This document shows positions 16,440 through 25,844 of a DNA stretch of 64,000 nt, piece after piece. A program made the translations under genes and the position numbers. The notes under the pieces are model-generated. The model ran no database searches. It saw only the letters and a program-made list of their open reading frames with translations, and had not been told where the DNA came from. The first letter of the stretch is position 1. Every line of letters starts with the position of its first letter. Origin of the DNA: an uncultured Bdellovibrionales bacterium (GTDB taxonomy: Bacteria > Bdellovibrionota > Bdellovibrionia > Bdellovibrionales > Bdellovibrionaceae); contig CAIYID010000087.1 of assembly GCA_903926205.1 (NCBI GenBank), forward strand, positions 32,820 to 96,819. The letters run 5' to 3'.

Positions 16440-19276
16440 TACTTCGTTTTCATTTTGTAAACTCCATCCCAATTTTCAGAAGGAGGATTCGTCAGGTAAT
16501 TTTCACAGCGTTCCACATAAACGCGTGAACATTGATCGTCTGGATTAATAGTGAGAACTTTTTTTAATTCTTCGAGAGCTTGTTCGAATTTCTGTTGATG
16601 AAAAAGGATGAAAGCACGATTAAAATGAGGTAACAATTCTTTCCAACTGCCAGTGGGAGCTCCTTCGCAAATCAACTGAAAAATTTTAACTGGCTGAGCT
16701 TTGCCTTTGACAAGCACCCAGTCGATTTCTCGTGTGGTAAAACTATTTTGGATATCTTTTTGGGTGAATTCAGAAATTAAAATTTGAGTCCCATATTGCT
16801 TATTTGCAGATTCTAAACGGCTTCCTAAATTCACGGCATCACCCATGACGGTATAGCTTCGGACGATGTCCGAGCCCATGTTTCCGACGCTCATTTCTCC
16901 AGAATTAATACCTATGCCGATATCAATTCGTGGAAGCCCTCGTTTTGAAAATTCATGTTGAATTTCAGATAACCGAGAAATACTTTGCAAAGCACAGCGA
17001 CAGGCACAAGCGGCATGGTCTTCATAAAATACGGGGGCACCAAAAAAAGCCATGACGGCATCGCCCATGTATTTATCCAAGGTGCCTTTGTTGGCAAAAA
17101 CAATTTGAGTCATTGGTGTTAAATATTCATTGAGAATCTCAGAGAGTACTTGGGGATCGAGTTTTTCTGAAAAACTGGTGAAGTTTCTCACATCAGAAAA
17201 GAAAACGGACATTCTAATTTTTTTGCCACCTAATTGAACATTATCAGGGTGTTTAAGGATTTCATCCACGATAGAGGGGGAGACGTATTGTGAAAAGGTC
17301 TCACGCAAATAATGTTTTTTTCGTTCTTCTGAAAAGTACTTGTAGACAGTAAGAATTATAAAAAGATTTAAGGTCATGAAAAAAGGAATGACGACCGAGA
17401 CCACTAATCCGTGTTTAAACATCCAAAAATCCAGAACAAGAAGACCAATAAGAACTGCTGAAGTGAGCCCAAATCCCATGAGGGCACCAGATCTAGCGAC
17501 AATCAAAGTCATCATTAAGCCTAAGAATGCCATCGCCCAAGGCATCCAGATTGGTTCCGAATTACTGACTTTGAGAAAATGACGATTCATCAAGTTAGAT
17601 AAGATATTGGTTTGAATTTCAAGCCCAGGAAAGTTTTTTTCAAAAGGTGTGACGCGAAGATCGTAGACACCGATAGCAGTGGAGCCAAAGACTAAAACTT
17701 TATCTTTTAAAAAGGTGGCTTTATCTACCTCTATGTCAGCTGGCAGCCATTTTTTTTGTTCGGCATCAAATTTCAATTGTGAAATAAGCATTTTTGGACT
17801 GTTGGTAAAAAGCTCCTTGGCAGGCACATAAGGAAAGGAATTGGTTCCTCCAATATAATTGATACGAAGGCGAGCTTGTTTGTCGACGGGGATGGCTCCA
17901 ATAAAAAGTTCAGGGTCTTTTGACTGATCAAAAACATCAAAATGACTGATGATTTTTTGCTTGGCATTTCTGGGATCATTACCAAAGTTAATACGCAATT
18001 GATATCCGGTGGCGATCAAATAAGTTTGTAGGGCAAGACCAGGAATAAAGCTTGTGCCAATTTTATTTCCAGTACGAAAAAACAAGGGGCTCTTCCGAAT
18101 ACTGCCATCCCGATCTTGCTCGACGATAAAGGAGCCTGTGTAATCTGAACTTTTTTGAATAATATCTGTATTTTGGGTCCAGAAAGAGCCATCAGGAAGA
18201 GGGTGAGATGGAACTAGAGTTTTAAATTTATTGATGGCTGAAGTTATATCCAATCCTGCTAGCGTTTTGGACTTTTTGAAAATTTCTAAATAAGCGTCCT
18301 GTATCTCAGGAATTTTGAGGAAATCATCTGAATCTGTGAGCCAACGATTACAGTAATTTAATATCCGATTGTTGAGTCTATTTTGGAATTGGTGAGCTCT
18401 GGCTACTTCGACATCCGAAAGGCCCACATAAGAAATTTTTTCCTTAGCCATGTCCTCTTGGATATTTGTTCTAAGCATATCAAAAATCGGTTTTAGAGCT
18501 TGATCAAATTGAAGAATGATCAGTTCATCACTGTGTTCGCTGTCATCATTAACAATAAAAGAGGAATTTAAGCGATTGATGATTTTTGTTCCACCTGAAT
18601 ACTCAAAATAAAAATTTCGACAATGATCCTGGTAGGGCCTAATACTAGGAGATGAAGATTCTGAAAAAGAACCAAGGATGATTTTATCACGATATTTTTC
18701 AATGGTCGAAGCTAAGATTTGGTCAGGTTGAAAATGTTTTTTTTCCTGAGCCAGATTTTCCATCAGAGCCCTTGGTAAAGGGAAATTATTCTTTTCAATG
18801 CGGTCAATCGTTTCGACGGCATCAGAAATTTGCGGTTCGGAAAAAACCATATCCATACCTAAGGCTTTAATCCCATAGGAAAAAGCCTTATCAATAAAAA
18901 AAGCAATTTTTTCGCGTGACCAGGGCCAACGACCCAGTTCTTCAATTGATTGATCGTCCACCGTTAAGACAACGACGGAAGAATTGACTTCTTCTTGGCC
19001 GCGGAATTTAAACTTAAGATCGGTGCTTTTTAAATCAGCAATTTCCATGAGCTCATAAAGCCAGTTGGTGTTCAGATTTTTTTCGGAGTCATTTTGATCG
19101 CGGGTTGTATAAAAAACATTAGCTGCATAAATACAAAAAAGTGTTATGACAAGCCCAAAAAACGTAGCGGATTTTAAAAGTTCAAAAATTTTTTTCAACG
19201 AACTATCATTTTTGGATTTAGTGTTTTTTGAAATATTTTTCTTAGTTTTTGTCTCTGAGTCTGCGTTCAAAGGCAT
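16439..19276 (-). CDS. CHASE2-domain class III adenylate/guanylate cyclase
   Basis: 945 residues. A first membrane helix near 35-52, an extracytoplasmic CHASE2 sensor (about 75-540; VVVLTVDDQSIEELGRWPWSRE at its start), three further helices (about 572-642), then a class III nucleotide cyclase domain (about 680-860) with FFSDVRNFTSFSE and DKYMGDAVMAFFG. The Asp metal ligands and the Lys of the DKY base-recognition region are present, which favours cAMP. A C-terminal TPR-like tail follows. It forms a translationally coupled pair with lptD. Confidence 0.9.
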   Translation of the reverse strand: MPLNADSETKTKKNISKNTKSKNDSSLKKIFELLKSATFFGLVITLFCIYAANVFYTTRDQNDSEKNLNTNWLYELMEIADLKSTDLKFKFRGQEEVNSSVVVLTVDDQSIEELGRWPWSREKIAFFIDKAFSYGIKALGMDMVFSEPQISDAVETIDRIEKNNFPLPRALMENLAQEKKHFQPDQILASTIEKYRDKIILGSFSESSSPSIRPYQDHCRNFYFEYSGGTKIINRLNSSFIVNDDSEHSDELIILQFDQALKPIFDMLRTNIQEDMAKEKISYVGLSDVEVARAHQFQNRLNNRILNYCNRWLTDSDDFLKIPEIQDAYLEIFKKSKTLAGLDITSAINKFKTLVPSHPLPDGSFWTQNTDIIQKSSDYTGSFIVEQDRDGSIRKSPLFFRTGNKIGTSFIPGLALQTYLIATGYQLRINFGNDPRNAKQKIISHFDVFDQSKDPELFIGAIPVDKQARLRINYIGGTNSFPYVPAKELFTNSPKMLISQLKFDAEQKKWLPADIEVDKATFLKDKVLVFGSTAIGVYDLRVTPFEKNFPGLEIQTNILSNLMNRHFLKVSNSEPIWMPWAMAFLGLMMTLIVARSGALMGFGLTSAVLIGLLVLDFWMFKHGLVVSVVIPFFMTLNLFIILTVYKYFSEERKKHYLRETFSQYVSPSIVDEILKHPDNVQLGGKKIRMSVFFSDVRNFTSFSEKLDPQVLSEILNEYLTPMTQIVFANKGTLDKYMGDAVMAFFGAPVFYEDHAACACRCALQSISRLSEIQHEFSKRGLPRIDIGIGINSGEMSVGNMGSDIVRSYTVMGDAVNLGSRLESANKQYGTQILISEFTQKDIQNSFTTREIDWVLVKGKAQPVKIFQLICEGAPTGSWKELLPHFNRAFILFHQQKFEQALEELKKVLTINPDDQCSRVYVERCENYLTNPPSENWDGVYKMKTK

Positions 19277-19465
19277 ATGAGTAAAAATCCTCTGCTGTTA
19301 ACCACTTGATGTCATGAAATTATCAAGCCCTAGGTCGAGTTTAGTCAAACTAAAGACTTGCGTCAGAAGCTATTCTTTTCATTTAAAAAACTGGTCGTCG
19401 GTTCATCTTGAGACATTTCAAAATTGGCCGATAGGTAAGACTGAATCACTCTTATGGGGGACATA

Positions 19466-19849
19466 ATGGAAGCAAAATTGAGGCAGTGTGGTGGAATCTC
19501 CATCATTTGTATTCATGGACCACTGGATATTGAAAAAACACAACCTTTTCGCGATGCTTGTCATCGTCATTTTTTAGGCGATAAGGTGATTTTTAATTTA
19601 GAAAATGCTAATTTTGTGGGATCTACAGGAATTAATTCCTTTGTTGAAGCCTTGCGAATCGTGTCTTCAAAAACTTCATCAGGGCTTAAATTAGTTGGTT
19701 TAAAAACAGAATTCCGACGGATATTTTCTAATATCGAAATTCAAGGGTTGGAAATTTGTGAGACAGAGTCTGGGGCGATTGAAAGTTACAATCGACCAGT
19801 AATTATAATTGAGCCTGGCCAGTTCGGAAGTTCATCAATTTCTGGCTGA
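19466..19849 (+). CDS. STAS-domain anti-sigma factor antagonist-like protein
   Basis: About 127 residues from MEAKLRQ; GGGGG lies six bases before this ATG and inside the extra codons of the upstream ATG at 19454. A single STAS domain: PLDIEKTQPFRDA, VIFNLENANFVGSTGINSF with the phosphorylatable Ser of the GSTG motif (about 60), and LVGLKTEFRRIF. SpoIIAA/RsbV relatives bind an anti-sigma kinase or act in a stressosome-like relay. No anti-sigma kinase gene is adjacent. The 3' end overlaps the convergent gene by 47 bp. Confidence 0.85.
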   Translation: MEAKLRQCGGISIICIHGPLDIEKTQPFRDACHRHFLGDKVIFNLENANFVGSTGINSFVEALRIVSSKTSSGLKLVGLKTEFRRIFSNIEIQGLEICETESGAIESYNRPVIIIEPGQFGSSSISG

Positions 19850-20918
19850 GTTCGCGATTGATTTTTTCCAAAGCCTCAAGCGAAGCTTTAAGTTGCTCTA
19901 CTTCTGAGGTTTTTTCGGTCCAAAGATATCTCAATGAGGTCATCTGGTCATTGAGATTCTGGATTTCAGTTCGTAATTGCATTGTTTCCGCTTCGGTTTT
20001 CTGCGTTTTCTCTCCGAAATCCTCAATCATCAGATTTTTTTTCCTTAAGTCATTTCGTGCGATTTGTAGGCTTTGACGAAGTCCTTCGGTGTCTTGAGCA
20101 AATTTAGCTTCAATGTCTTGCAGTCTTCGCTTGTGTTCAATGACGATGTTATTCAATTCATCTTGGCGAGCGAGAGTTTGATCCAGGCGCTGTGATTTAT
20201 TCTCAAGTATAATATTATTTTCTTTAAGACCTTGAATCTGCGATTGTAAAAAATTAATTTCATTGCGGTGAGAGGCTTGAGTTTCTTGTGCGGATGAATC
20301 GTGAGCCTTCATTTGAAGTTTTAATTCAGAAGCTAGCTCCGCGCCGCGTTTTTCAGCGCGATTGAGTTTCAGTTCTTGATTGCTGAGCTCGCGATGAAGT
20401 TCCCGGATTTCACTAACAAGCCCTTTGGAATATTCTTTTAATTGTTGGATGTAAGGTTTCACTTGGGTCTTTACTTTTTCATGATATTTTTTATAACGTT
20501 GCAGGTCGGTTTGTAATTGTAAATATTCAGGGAAACGCTCTTCGAGAGCTTGAGTCCTTTGCTCTGCAATTTCTAGTTTTTCCAACCAGAGTCTTTCTTT
20601 CTCTTTCCAAACCAATAGTTGATCCTGATGATTGCTTTGCAATGAAACTAAATTTTTATTTTTTTCAGTTTCTGTTTGAAGAGAGGATTCAAACTGAATC
20701 AATCTCTGTGTAGTTATTTTAAGTCTGGCCGAGAGATCTTCATTTTGCCTCAAGAGAGAATCAACACTACTTGAAAAAGAAGAAGGAATGGGGGGAAGTT
20801 GAAAAGCTTCCTGGTTTATTTTATCTATGGGCTTTATCTGAGTGTTTTGTTGAAGTGAAAAATCATCAGCTTCAAAATCAATAGCACCTAACTTCGTGTG
20901 GAAAGATCCATTTTCCAT
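19803..20918 (-). CDS. Coiled-coil protein
   Basis: 371 residues from MENGSFHTKLGAI. AGGAGG lies six bases before this ATG, so the longer ORF start 21 bp upstream is rejected. Residues about 45-365 are nearly continuous heptad-type coiled coil rich in Glu, Gln, Leu and Lys, with LKEYSKGLVSEIRELHREL in the middle. No signal peptide, membrane span or catalytic motif is visible. It could be a scaffold or cytoskeletal organiser. Function not recognised. Confidence 0.65.
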   Translation of the reverse strand: MENGSFHTKLGAIDFEADDFSLQQNTQIKPIDKINQEAFQLPPIPSSFSSSVDSLLRQNEDLSARLKITTQRLIQFESSLQTETEKNKNLVSLQSNHQDQLLVWKEKERLWLEKLEIAEQRTQALEERFPEYLQLQTDLQRYKKYHEKVKTQVKPYIQQLKEYSKGLVSEIRELHRELSNQELKLNRAEKRGAELASELKLQMKAHDSSAQETQASHRNEINFLQSQIQGLKENNIILENKSQRLDQTLARQDELNNIVIEHKRRLQDIEAKFAQDTEGLRQSLQIARNDLRKKNLMIEDFGEKTQKTEAETMQLRTEIQNLNDQMTSLRYLWTEKTSEVEQLKASLEALEKINRELSQKLMNFRTGQAQL

Positions 20919-21137
20919 CAGAGACCTCCTGGTCATCAAGACGACTGCAATACACAGTCCTAAGTCTTAGTCTAATTGTCTCTTTTTCAAGCAAATAAAG
21001 TCAAAAGTCCAAGTCATTTTGAAGAAGACCTAGACTAAAGTCGAAAATAATTTACAAAAATAACGACTAAAATATAGGCATTTTTTTCTAGACAAAGAAC
21101 TTGAGGACTTAATTGAATTTACCGATAGGACTATTGT

Positions 21138-21686
21138 ATGGGTACTGCAAATAAAGTCAGCGAATTTAACAAGTTGATCATTGATCGAAAAGAGATCGGA
21201 CGAGCGGACACTCTTCGCTACAATGTTGTGGTTTTTGTTGTTGAAGAAAATTATGACCGTGCCATCAGTGAATTGAAAAGGTTTTTAGAGAAAGATTCAG
21301 AGTACCCACGTTTTAAGGCTAAAGTGAATCGTTATGTCAATCACGCGGTGGACTTAGTTAATGCTATTCGTGCTAAACGGCGATTTCCGGGGGTTCATTC
21401 TCTCACAATGGCGAAACAACAAGAGATCATTGATCGTTTTCATGAACATTTTAATGAACTCCAAGCCGTTTTAAAGCGAGTTGAAAAAATTCAGGACAAT
21501 CTGAAAATCGAAGATTTGCGTTCAACGGTGCTTGTGGTTCGCGCCGTTGTGAACGCGGCAATTGCGATTGTTATTTTAGCTTTTATTCTTGAGGGCGCGC
21601 GCGGATTGATGTCGACGGTCTATTTAGCGAGTGACGACTATCTTGCCGCCATCGCCGATTTTATTTTTACAAAACTGGGTATTTAA
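21138..21686 (+). CDS. Conserved helical membrane-anchored protein of unknown function
   Basis: 182 residues. The first 130 residues are charged and helical (YDRAISELKRFLEKDSEYPRF, RVEKIQDNLKIEDLRSTV). One strong hydrophobic helix (about 132-152, VVNAAIAIVILAFILEGARG) suggests a C-terminal membrane anchor with the bulk on the cytoplasmic side. No known motif recognised. It stands alone with its own leader; AGGA precedes the ATG. Confidence 0.6.
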   Translation: MGTANKVSEFNKLIIDRKEIGRADTLRYNVVVFVVEENYDRAISELKRFLEKDSEYPRFKAKVNRYVNHAVDLVNAIRAKRRFPGVHSLTMAKQQEIIDRFHEHFNELQAVLKRVEKIQDNLKIEDLRSTVLVVRAVVNAAIAIVILAFILEGARGLMSTVYLASDDYLAAIADFIFTKLGI

Positions 21687-21699
21687 TATTAAAGACTTC

Positions 21700-22917
21700 T
21701 TAGTGAATTAGGCTCAGGATAGCGGCTTCCAAAACGGGAAGAACATTACCGTGAGGAAGTTCTCTTCCATTGACAAAAATGGTGGGTGTCCCTTTGATTT
21801 CACGACCTTCGCTCGCGAGATCCAAAGTGGCTTGGTGAATCTCGGTTTTTTTCATACATTCCTTCAAAGCCTCTAAATTCAATGAGAGTTCTGTCGACAT
21901 TTGAATGAGGTGTTTATCTATGCGAACGATGTCCCATTCAGATTGGTGAGCGAAGATGTATTCATGGGCTTCCCAGCCTTTGTGAAATAAATTTTCAGCG
22001 CACAACGTGGCGTAAACGAGCTCGCATCGAAGGCCATCGCGCTTGGGAATATCAGCATTGTTGCAAATTCCATCAAAAGAGAAAGGCTTGTAAATTAAAC
22101 GCACACCTGGATGAGCTAAGACAAAATTGTGAATAGGACCGGAAAGAACTTTACAGTGCGGGCATAGGAAATCGGCGAATTCCACGATGGTTGCTTGAGG
22201 CACTCCTTGATCGGCTTGTAGCGAAAGCCCTGCTGATTCGCTGAAGGTTTTAGCTGGACTGACTTGCCAAGCATTGAGGGATTCTTGAATGATGAGTTGC
22301 AGGTGTTCCCCTTGAGGGCCAAGTAATTCATCTTTAATAATATTTCCGGAAAAAATCGTTCCAAGAGGAATGATGAGGAAAGAGATCAGCATCCATTTAT
22401 GATCTGAAAATAAAGATTTGAAATCTGGGCTCAGATTTTTAAAAAGAGAGGCTTTTTGTGAGGAACTATTGCTGACGATCAAGCTTCCAGCAATCACAAA
22501 GGATAATACAAAAGTAAAAAGACAAAACAGACAATAAATTCCCAAAATAAAGCTCGAGATGGAACCCATCACCAAAGAGGTCGCGGCTATAAATAGCGAA
22601 AGCCAGGTGGTCACTCTTAAAACTCGAGAGGTATTGTTGAGTAATCCTAAAAACCAGAGGCTTAAGAATAAACTGAGAACGATATGAGTCATCGCACCCC
22701 AAAGTGCGATGGGGTAATTAAAGAGGCTAGCGTATTTGGTGAGAGCCACCACGTCGCAGTTCAAGTGGCTATTGATGTTACATAAGCTTTTTCCTTCGGA
22801 GACGCCGAGTTTTTGCTGATAGTGAGTTAATGTCAAATAAGTATGAAAACCTATCGACAAAAGAGAGGCAATCAGGGCAGTTCCGACAAGAGTCTTGTTT
22901 TTCTTATTTTTATTCAT
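21700..22917 (-). CDS. VKOR-DsbA fusion (disulfide-bond-forming membrane enzyme)
   Basis: 405 residues from MNKNKKNKT. The N-terminal half (about 10-165) is a vitamin K epoxide reductase domain: membrane helices, a loop with two Cys (SLCNINSHLNCDVVALTKY), a conserved FNYPIALWG, and the CLFC active pair near residue 145. The C-terminal half (about 240-400) is a DsbA-like thioredoxin domain with FADFLCPHC and a cis-Pro segment GTPTIFVNG. Such fusions re-oxidise the thioredoxin partner and drive periplasmic disulfide formation using quinone. Confidence 0.88.
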   Translation of the reverse strand: MNKNKKNKTLVGTALIASLLSIGFHTYLTLTHYQQKLGVSEGKSLCNINSHLNCDVVALTKYASLFNYPIALWGAMTHIVLSLFLSLWFLGLLNNTSRVLRVTTWLSLFIAATSLVMGSISSFILGIYCLFCLFTFVLSFVIAGSLIVSNSSSQKASLFKNLSPDFKSLFSDHKWMLISFLIIPLGTIFSGNIIKDELLGPQGEHLQLIIQESLNAWQVSPAKTFSESAGLSLQADQGVPQATIVEFADFLCPHCKVLSGPIHNFVLAHPGVRLIYKPFSFDGICNNADIPKRDGLRCELVYATLCAENLFHKGWEAHEYIFAHQSEWDIVRIDKHLIQMSTELSLNLEALKECMKKTEIHQATLDLASEGREIKGTPTIFVNGRELPHGNVLPVLEAAILSLIH

Positions 22918-22994
22918 GGGAACTATCTCAGCAGGGAAGTGAATTGAAATCAATCATTTATGATGAGAGGATAAATGCTTATGCAGGGTAGGCT

Positions 22995-24602
22995 ATGCAA
23001 GGTTGGTTAGAGCAGAGAAAAGAATTGTACCGACAGCTAAAAGTTCAAGTTGGTCATTTACTTGGGCCTGAGTCAGCAGGCTTAAAAAAATATCGTCAAG
23101 AGTACGATAAAAATTTTAACCAGAAATGGTTTCCAATTCAGCGAAAAGATTTTTTGCACAGCATCGAGCTAGCATCTGTGGTGTTATTAGCTGATTTTCA
23201 CGCTCTTCAACAGTCACAAAAAGCTCAATTGAGAATTTTGAAGTCGACAAATCCAAAGAAAAAAAGAATTCTTTGCGTTGAATGCGTAGAGGCACGTCAT
23301 CAGAAGCAAATCGACGCTTATTTATGTGGCAAAATTTCAGAATTTGAATTTTTGCGAAGTATTGCGTGGCAGCATTCATGGGGTTTTCCTTGGGAGTTTT
23401 ACAAACCGCTCTTTGTTTGGGCGAGAAAAAATAAAGTTGCTATTCATGGTGTTAATTACCTCACGAAAGCCAAATCGGCTTCAAGTTTAGCGCAGAGGGA
23501 TCAGTTTGCGGCAAAAAGGATTGCCGAATTAATGAAAATCCATCCCGATCATCAGATGATCGTGGTTTATGGTGATTTGCATTTAGCAGAGTCTCATCTT
23601 CCGAAGGCGCTTTTTAAAAAAGTGCCTGGCTTGCAGCGTAAGGATATTAGTACAGTTTTTCAAAACTCTGAAAAAATATATTTCGACATTTTGGCTGGCG
23701 ATCGGGAAACGGATATTGAAATTGTGCGTTTAAAATCCAATCAATATTGTCTGTTGAGCATTCCTCCTTGGGTGAAATGGCAGAGTTATTTACTTTACAT
23801 TGAAAGTCAGTTTGACTCGGCTTTGGAGCAGGAGGGATTGGATTTTACAGATCATTTGGAAAGCTATTGTCAGTTATTAAAAAAAGATTTGGGGTTGGAG
23901 TTTGCAAGCGGAAATTTCTCGGTATATTCCGCCGCCGATGATTTGATTTTTGAAAAACTCAATGAAATCTTTGGCGGCTATCAAAAAAAATGGTTTGAAT
24001 ATTTGATAGAAGCTTCAAAAAGTTTTTATGTTCCGGAATTAAAAGTGGCTTTCTTAGGGCGACCTTCCGTCAATTCTGCAGCTTCTTTGGCGATGGCGAT
24101 TTTACATTCACAATCTGCCAAATTAGAAACCAGCTTTTATCGTATGCCAGAAGATTTCACACGTCTCATTTTCTCTGAAGCTATTCAATATTTTGGCTCT
24201 AAATTGATCAATCCAAAGAGAAAAACGGATACGGTAGCAGATATCCGGGCTTCTTTTGCGGCGAGAGGTTCAGTGCGTGAAGGGCGTGAATCATTGGCAT
24301 TGGCTTTAGCACAGAAGATGAAAGAACTTTTGCATGTGAAGTCCCCTGGGTCCCGTGTGAATTTTGAAATGCCTTCCGTGAAACGAAAATCCAGTTACTA
24401 CGAGGCAGCACGTATCCTCGGTGGCATGATGGGCGAAAAACTCTTCAACGGTTACCGGCAGAAGCTAATCAGTGAAGCCACGATGAGAAAAATCCTGAAA
24501 CAAAGTTTGCATTCAGAGCACTTTAAAGAGTTTTACGCTGAAATGCTTGAGCTTGTTGATGCTCTCCCTGAGCCATTTCAGTCAAAAGCAGAGCGAGTTT
24601 AG
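22995..24602 (+). CDS. ChaN-like haem-binding-superfamily protein, extended
   Basis: 535 residues with no signal peptide. The region about 50-265 matches the ChaN/Tiki fold: VVLLADFHALQQSQKAQL, a ILCVECVEARHQKQ segment, HSWGFPWEFYKPLF and VVYGDLHLAESHLP with His residues typical of the haem or metal site. The remaining about 270 residues form a helical C-terminal domain rarely attached to ChaN. ChaN proteins in other bacteria are iron-regulated lipoproteins; this one appears cytoplasmic, so its role may differ. Confidence 0.75.
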   Translation: MQGWLEQRKELYRQLKVQVGHLLGPESAGLKKYRQEYDKNFNQKWFPIQRKDFLHSIELASVVLLADFHALQQSQKAQLRILKSTNPKKKRILCVECVEARHQKQIDAYLCGKISEFEFLRSIAWQHSWGFPWEFYKPLFVWARKNKVAIHGVNYLTKAKSASSLAQRDQFAAKRIAELMKIHPDHQMIVVYGDLHLAESHLPKALFKKVPGLQRKDISTVFQNSEKIYFDILAGDRETDIEIVRLKSNQYCLLSIPPWVKWQSYLLYIESQFDSALEQEGLDFTDHLESYCQLLKKDLGLEFASGNFSVYSAADDLIFEKLNEIFGGYQKKWFEYLIEASKSFYVPELKVAFLGRPSVNSAASLAMAILHSQSAKLETSFYRMPEDFTRLIFSEAIQYFGSKLINPKRKTDTVADIRASFAARGSVREGRESLALALAQKMKELLHVKSPGSRVNFEMPSVKRKSSYYEAARILGGMMGEKLFNGYRQKLISEATMRKILKQSLHSEHFKEFYAEMLELVDALPEPFQSKAERV

Positions 24603-24625
24603 TCGTTTCCTTGATAACCTACGTG

Positions 24626-24898
24626 TTAGCTGAGAAGACTCTTAAAATCTTTGCCGGGCTTAAAGCGAGGCGCTTTAGAACGAGGAATATCTACGATTTC
24701 TCCGGTTTTTGGATTGCGTCCTTTGCGAGCACAGCGCTGAACTGAAGAGAAGGTGCCAAAACCAACAATCTTTACGTCCTCACCCTTTGAAACTGTTTTT
24801 TGAATAATATCAATCACAGCATCCATTAGCGCCTCTGATTGAGTTTTAGTCGTTTTTGTTTTTTGAGCGAGTCTGTCGATCAATTGGGCTTTATTCAT
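24626..24898 (-). CDS. hup: HU-family DNA-binding protein
   Basis: 90 residues beginning MNKAQLIDRLAQKT. The HU/IHF signature is clear: VKIVGFGTFSSVQRCARKGRNPKTG with the beta-arm around RNPKTGEIVDIPRSKAPRFKPG. This is a dimeric nucleoid protein that bends DNA. The length is standard. A candidate promoter lies 52-80 bp upstream. Confidence 0.95.
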   Translation of the reverse strand: MNKAQLIDRLAQKTKTTKTQSEALMDAVIDIIQKTVSKGEDVKIVGFGTFSSVQRCARKGRNPKTGEIVDIPRSKAPRFKPGKDFKSLLS

Positions 24899-24949
24899 TC
24901 TAGAGATTCCTCAGTTAAACCCTGCGTAGTGGTGGCAGATGGGACGTGG

Positions 24950-24978
24950 AAAGTAAAAATAAACATCAAAAAGGTCAA
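24950..24978 (-). promoter_or_regulatory. Candidate sigma-70 promoter for hup
   Basis: On the minus strand TTGACC (24973-24978) and TACTTT (24950-24955) are separated by 17 bp, about 50 bp before the start codon of the HU gene. The -35 matches 5 of 6 bases; the -10 match is weaker. The surrounding 24899-25160 gap holds no supported gene. Confidence 0.4.
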
Positions 24979-25160
24979 GGGATTTTGAGTGTTGTCTCAT
25001 ATTGATAATGGTTTGATATTGGTATTGAAAATAAATGAAAAATTGGTTGGCAAGATGGGGTAAAAATGACCGAAAAGTTAAGACTTTTGACTAGAGTAAT
25101 TATACTTATAACCATAGAGAGTTCTTCATTTATTTAAATAAAAACCGATAAGTTCCCTGT

Positions 25161-25844
25161 ATGAGATCAAAAATAAATTTTATATTTCTAATTTTTATTC
25201 TTTGTTTGCTTGTTGGTTTCTTGCAAATGAATGCTTTCTTTCGCGAATACTACAGTGATTCTAAAGAGCTGATCGCTGAAGCTCATGGTTTTCAAGAGCA
25301 AATTGAAAGAGAAAAACTACACACAGCAATAGCTCAGAATCAGCTTCTGGATCTTCGTGAAGAAGTGGCTAAGAGTTTACCTGCAGGTTCTGTAAAAATA
25401 AAAAATACTGCGGATTACCGACTCAAAGAGTTGACTCAGGTTTTGCGCGAGCCGACCTCGGACGCTGCGATTGATTTATCTTCCGTACTGATGGAGCGGG
25501 GTCGAACTGAATTTAAAAAACAAGACTATGAGAAAGCAGCCAAAGTCTTTCGTGAAATGATTGAAAAGTATCCGGCGTCTTCGCAAGTTATCGATGCCCA
25601 TTTTTTATTGGGAGAAAGCTTATTTCAAACTGGAAATTATGATGCTTGTTTGGATGTAGTCTATGAAATGGTTAATCAGTTTCCAGAGAATGAAATGACC
25701 GGGTACCTGATGTTGCGAAATGCCCAAATTTTAACTTTTCGAAAACGCAGTGGCGAAGCCGGAGAAATTTATAATCTAGTTCGACAAAAATTTTCCAATC
25801 CAGGTTTGAAAGAGCAAGCAAGGAGATTGGCGAGTGAAATCTAA
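25161..25844 (+). CDS. TPR-repeat membrane-anchored protein (YbgF-like)
   Basis: 227 residues. An N-terminal membrane anchor (about 7-26), a coiled coil (about 30-65) and two to three TPR units (about 105-220; ERGRTEFKKQDYEKAAKVF, LLGESLFQTGNYDACLDVV). The coiled-coil plus TPR layout recalls YbgF/CpoB of the Tol-Pal system, but no tol or pal genes are adjacent, so this is only architectural similarity. The end overlaps the next gene by 11 bp. Confidence 0.7.
   Translation: MRSKINFIFLIFILCLLVGFLQMNAFFREYYSDSKELIAEAHGFQEQIEREKLHTAIAQNQLLDLREEVAKSLPAGSVKIKNTADYRLKELTQVLREPTSDAAIDLSSVLMERGRTEFKKQDYEKAAKVFREMIEKYPASSQVIDAHFLLGESLFQTGNYDACLDVVYEMVNQFPENEMTGYLMLRNAQILTFRKRSGEAGEIYNLVRQKFSNPGLKEQARRLASEI

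Noticed and set aside
19427..19434. GCCGATAG resembling a FliA -10 element upstream of the STAS gene.
   Set aside because: The expected -35 element is absent at the right spacing.
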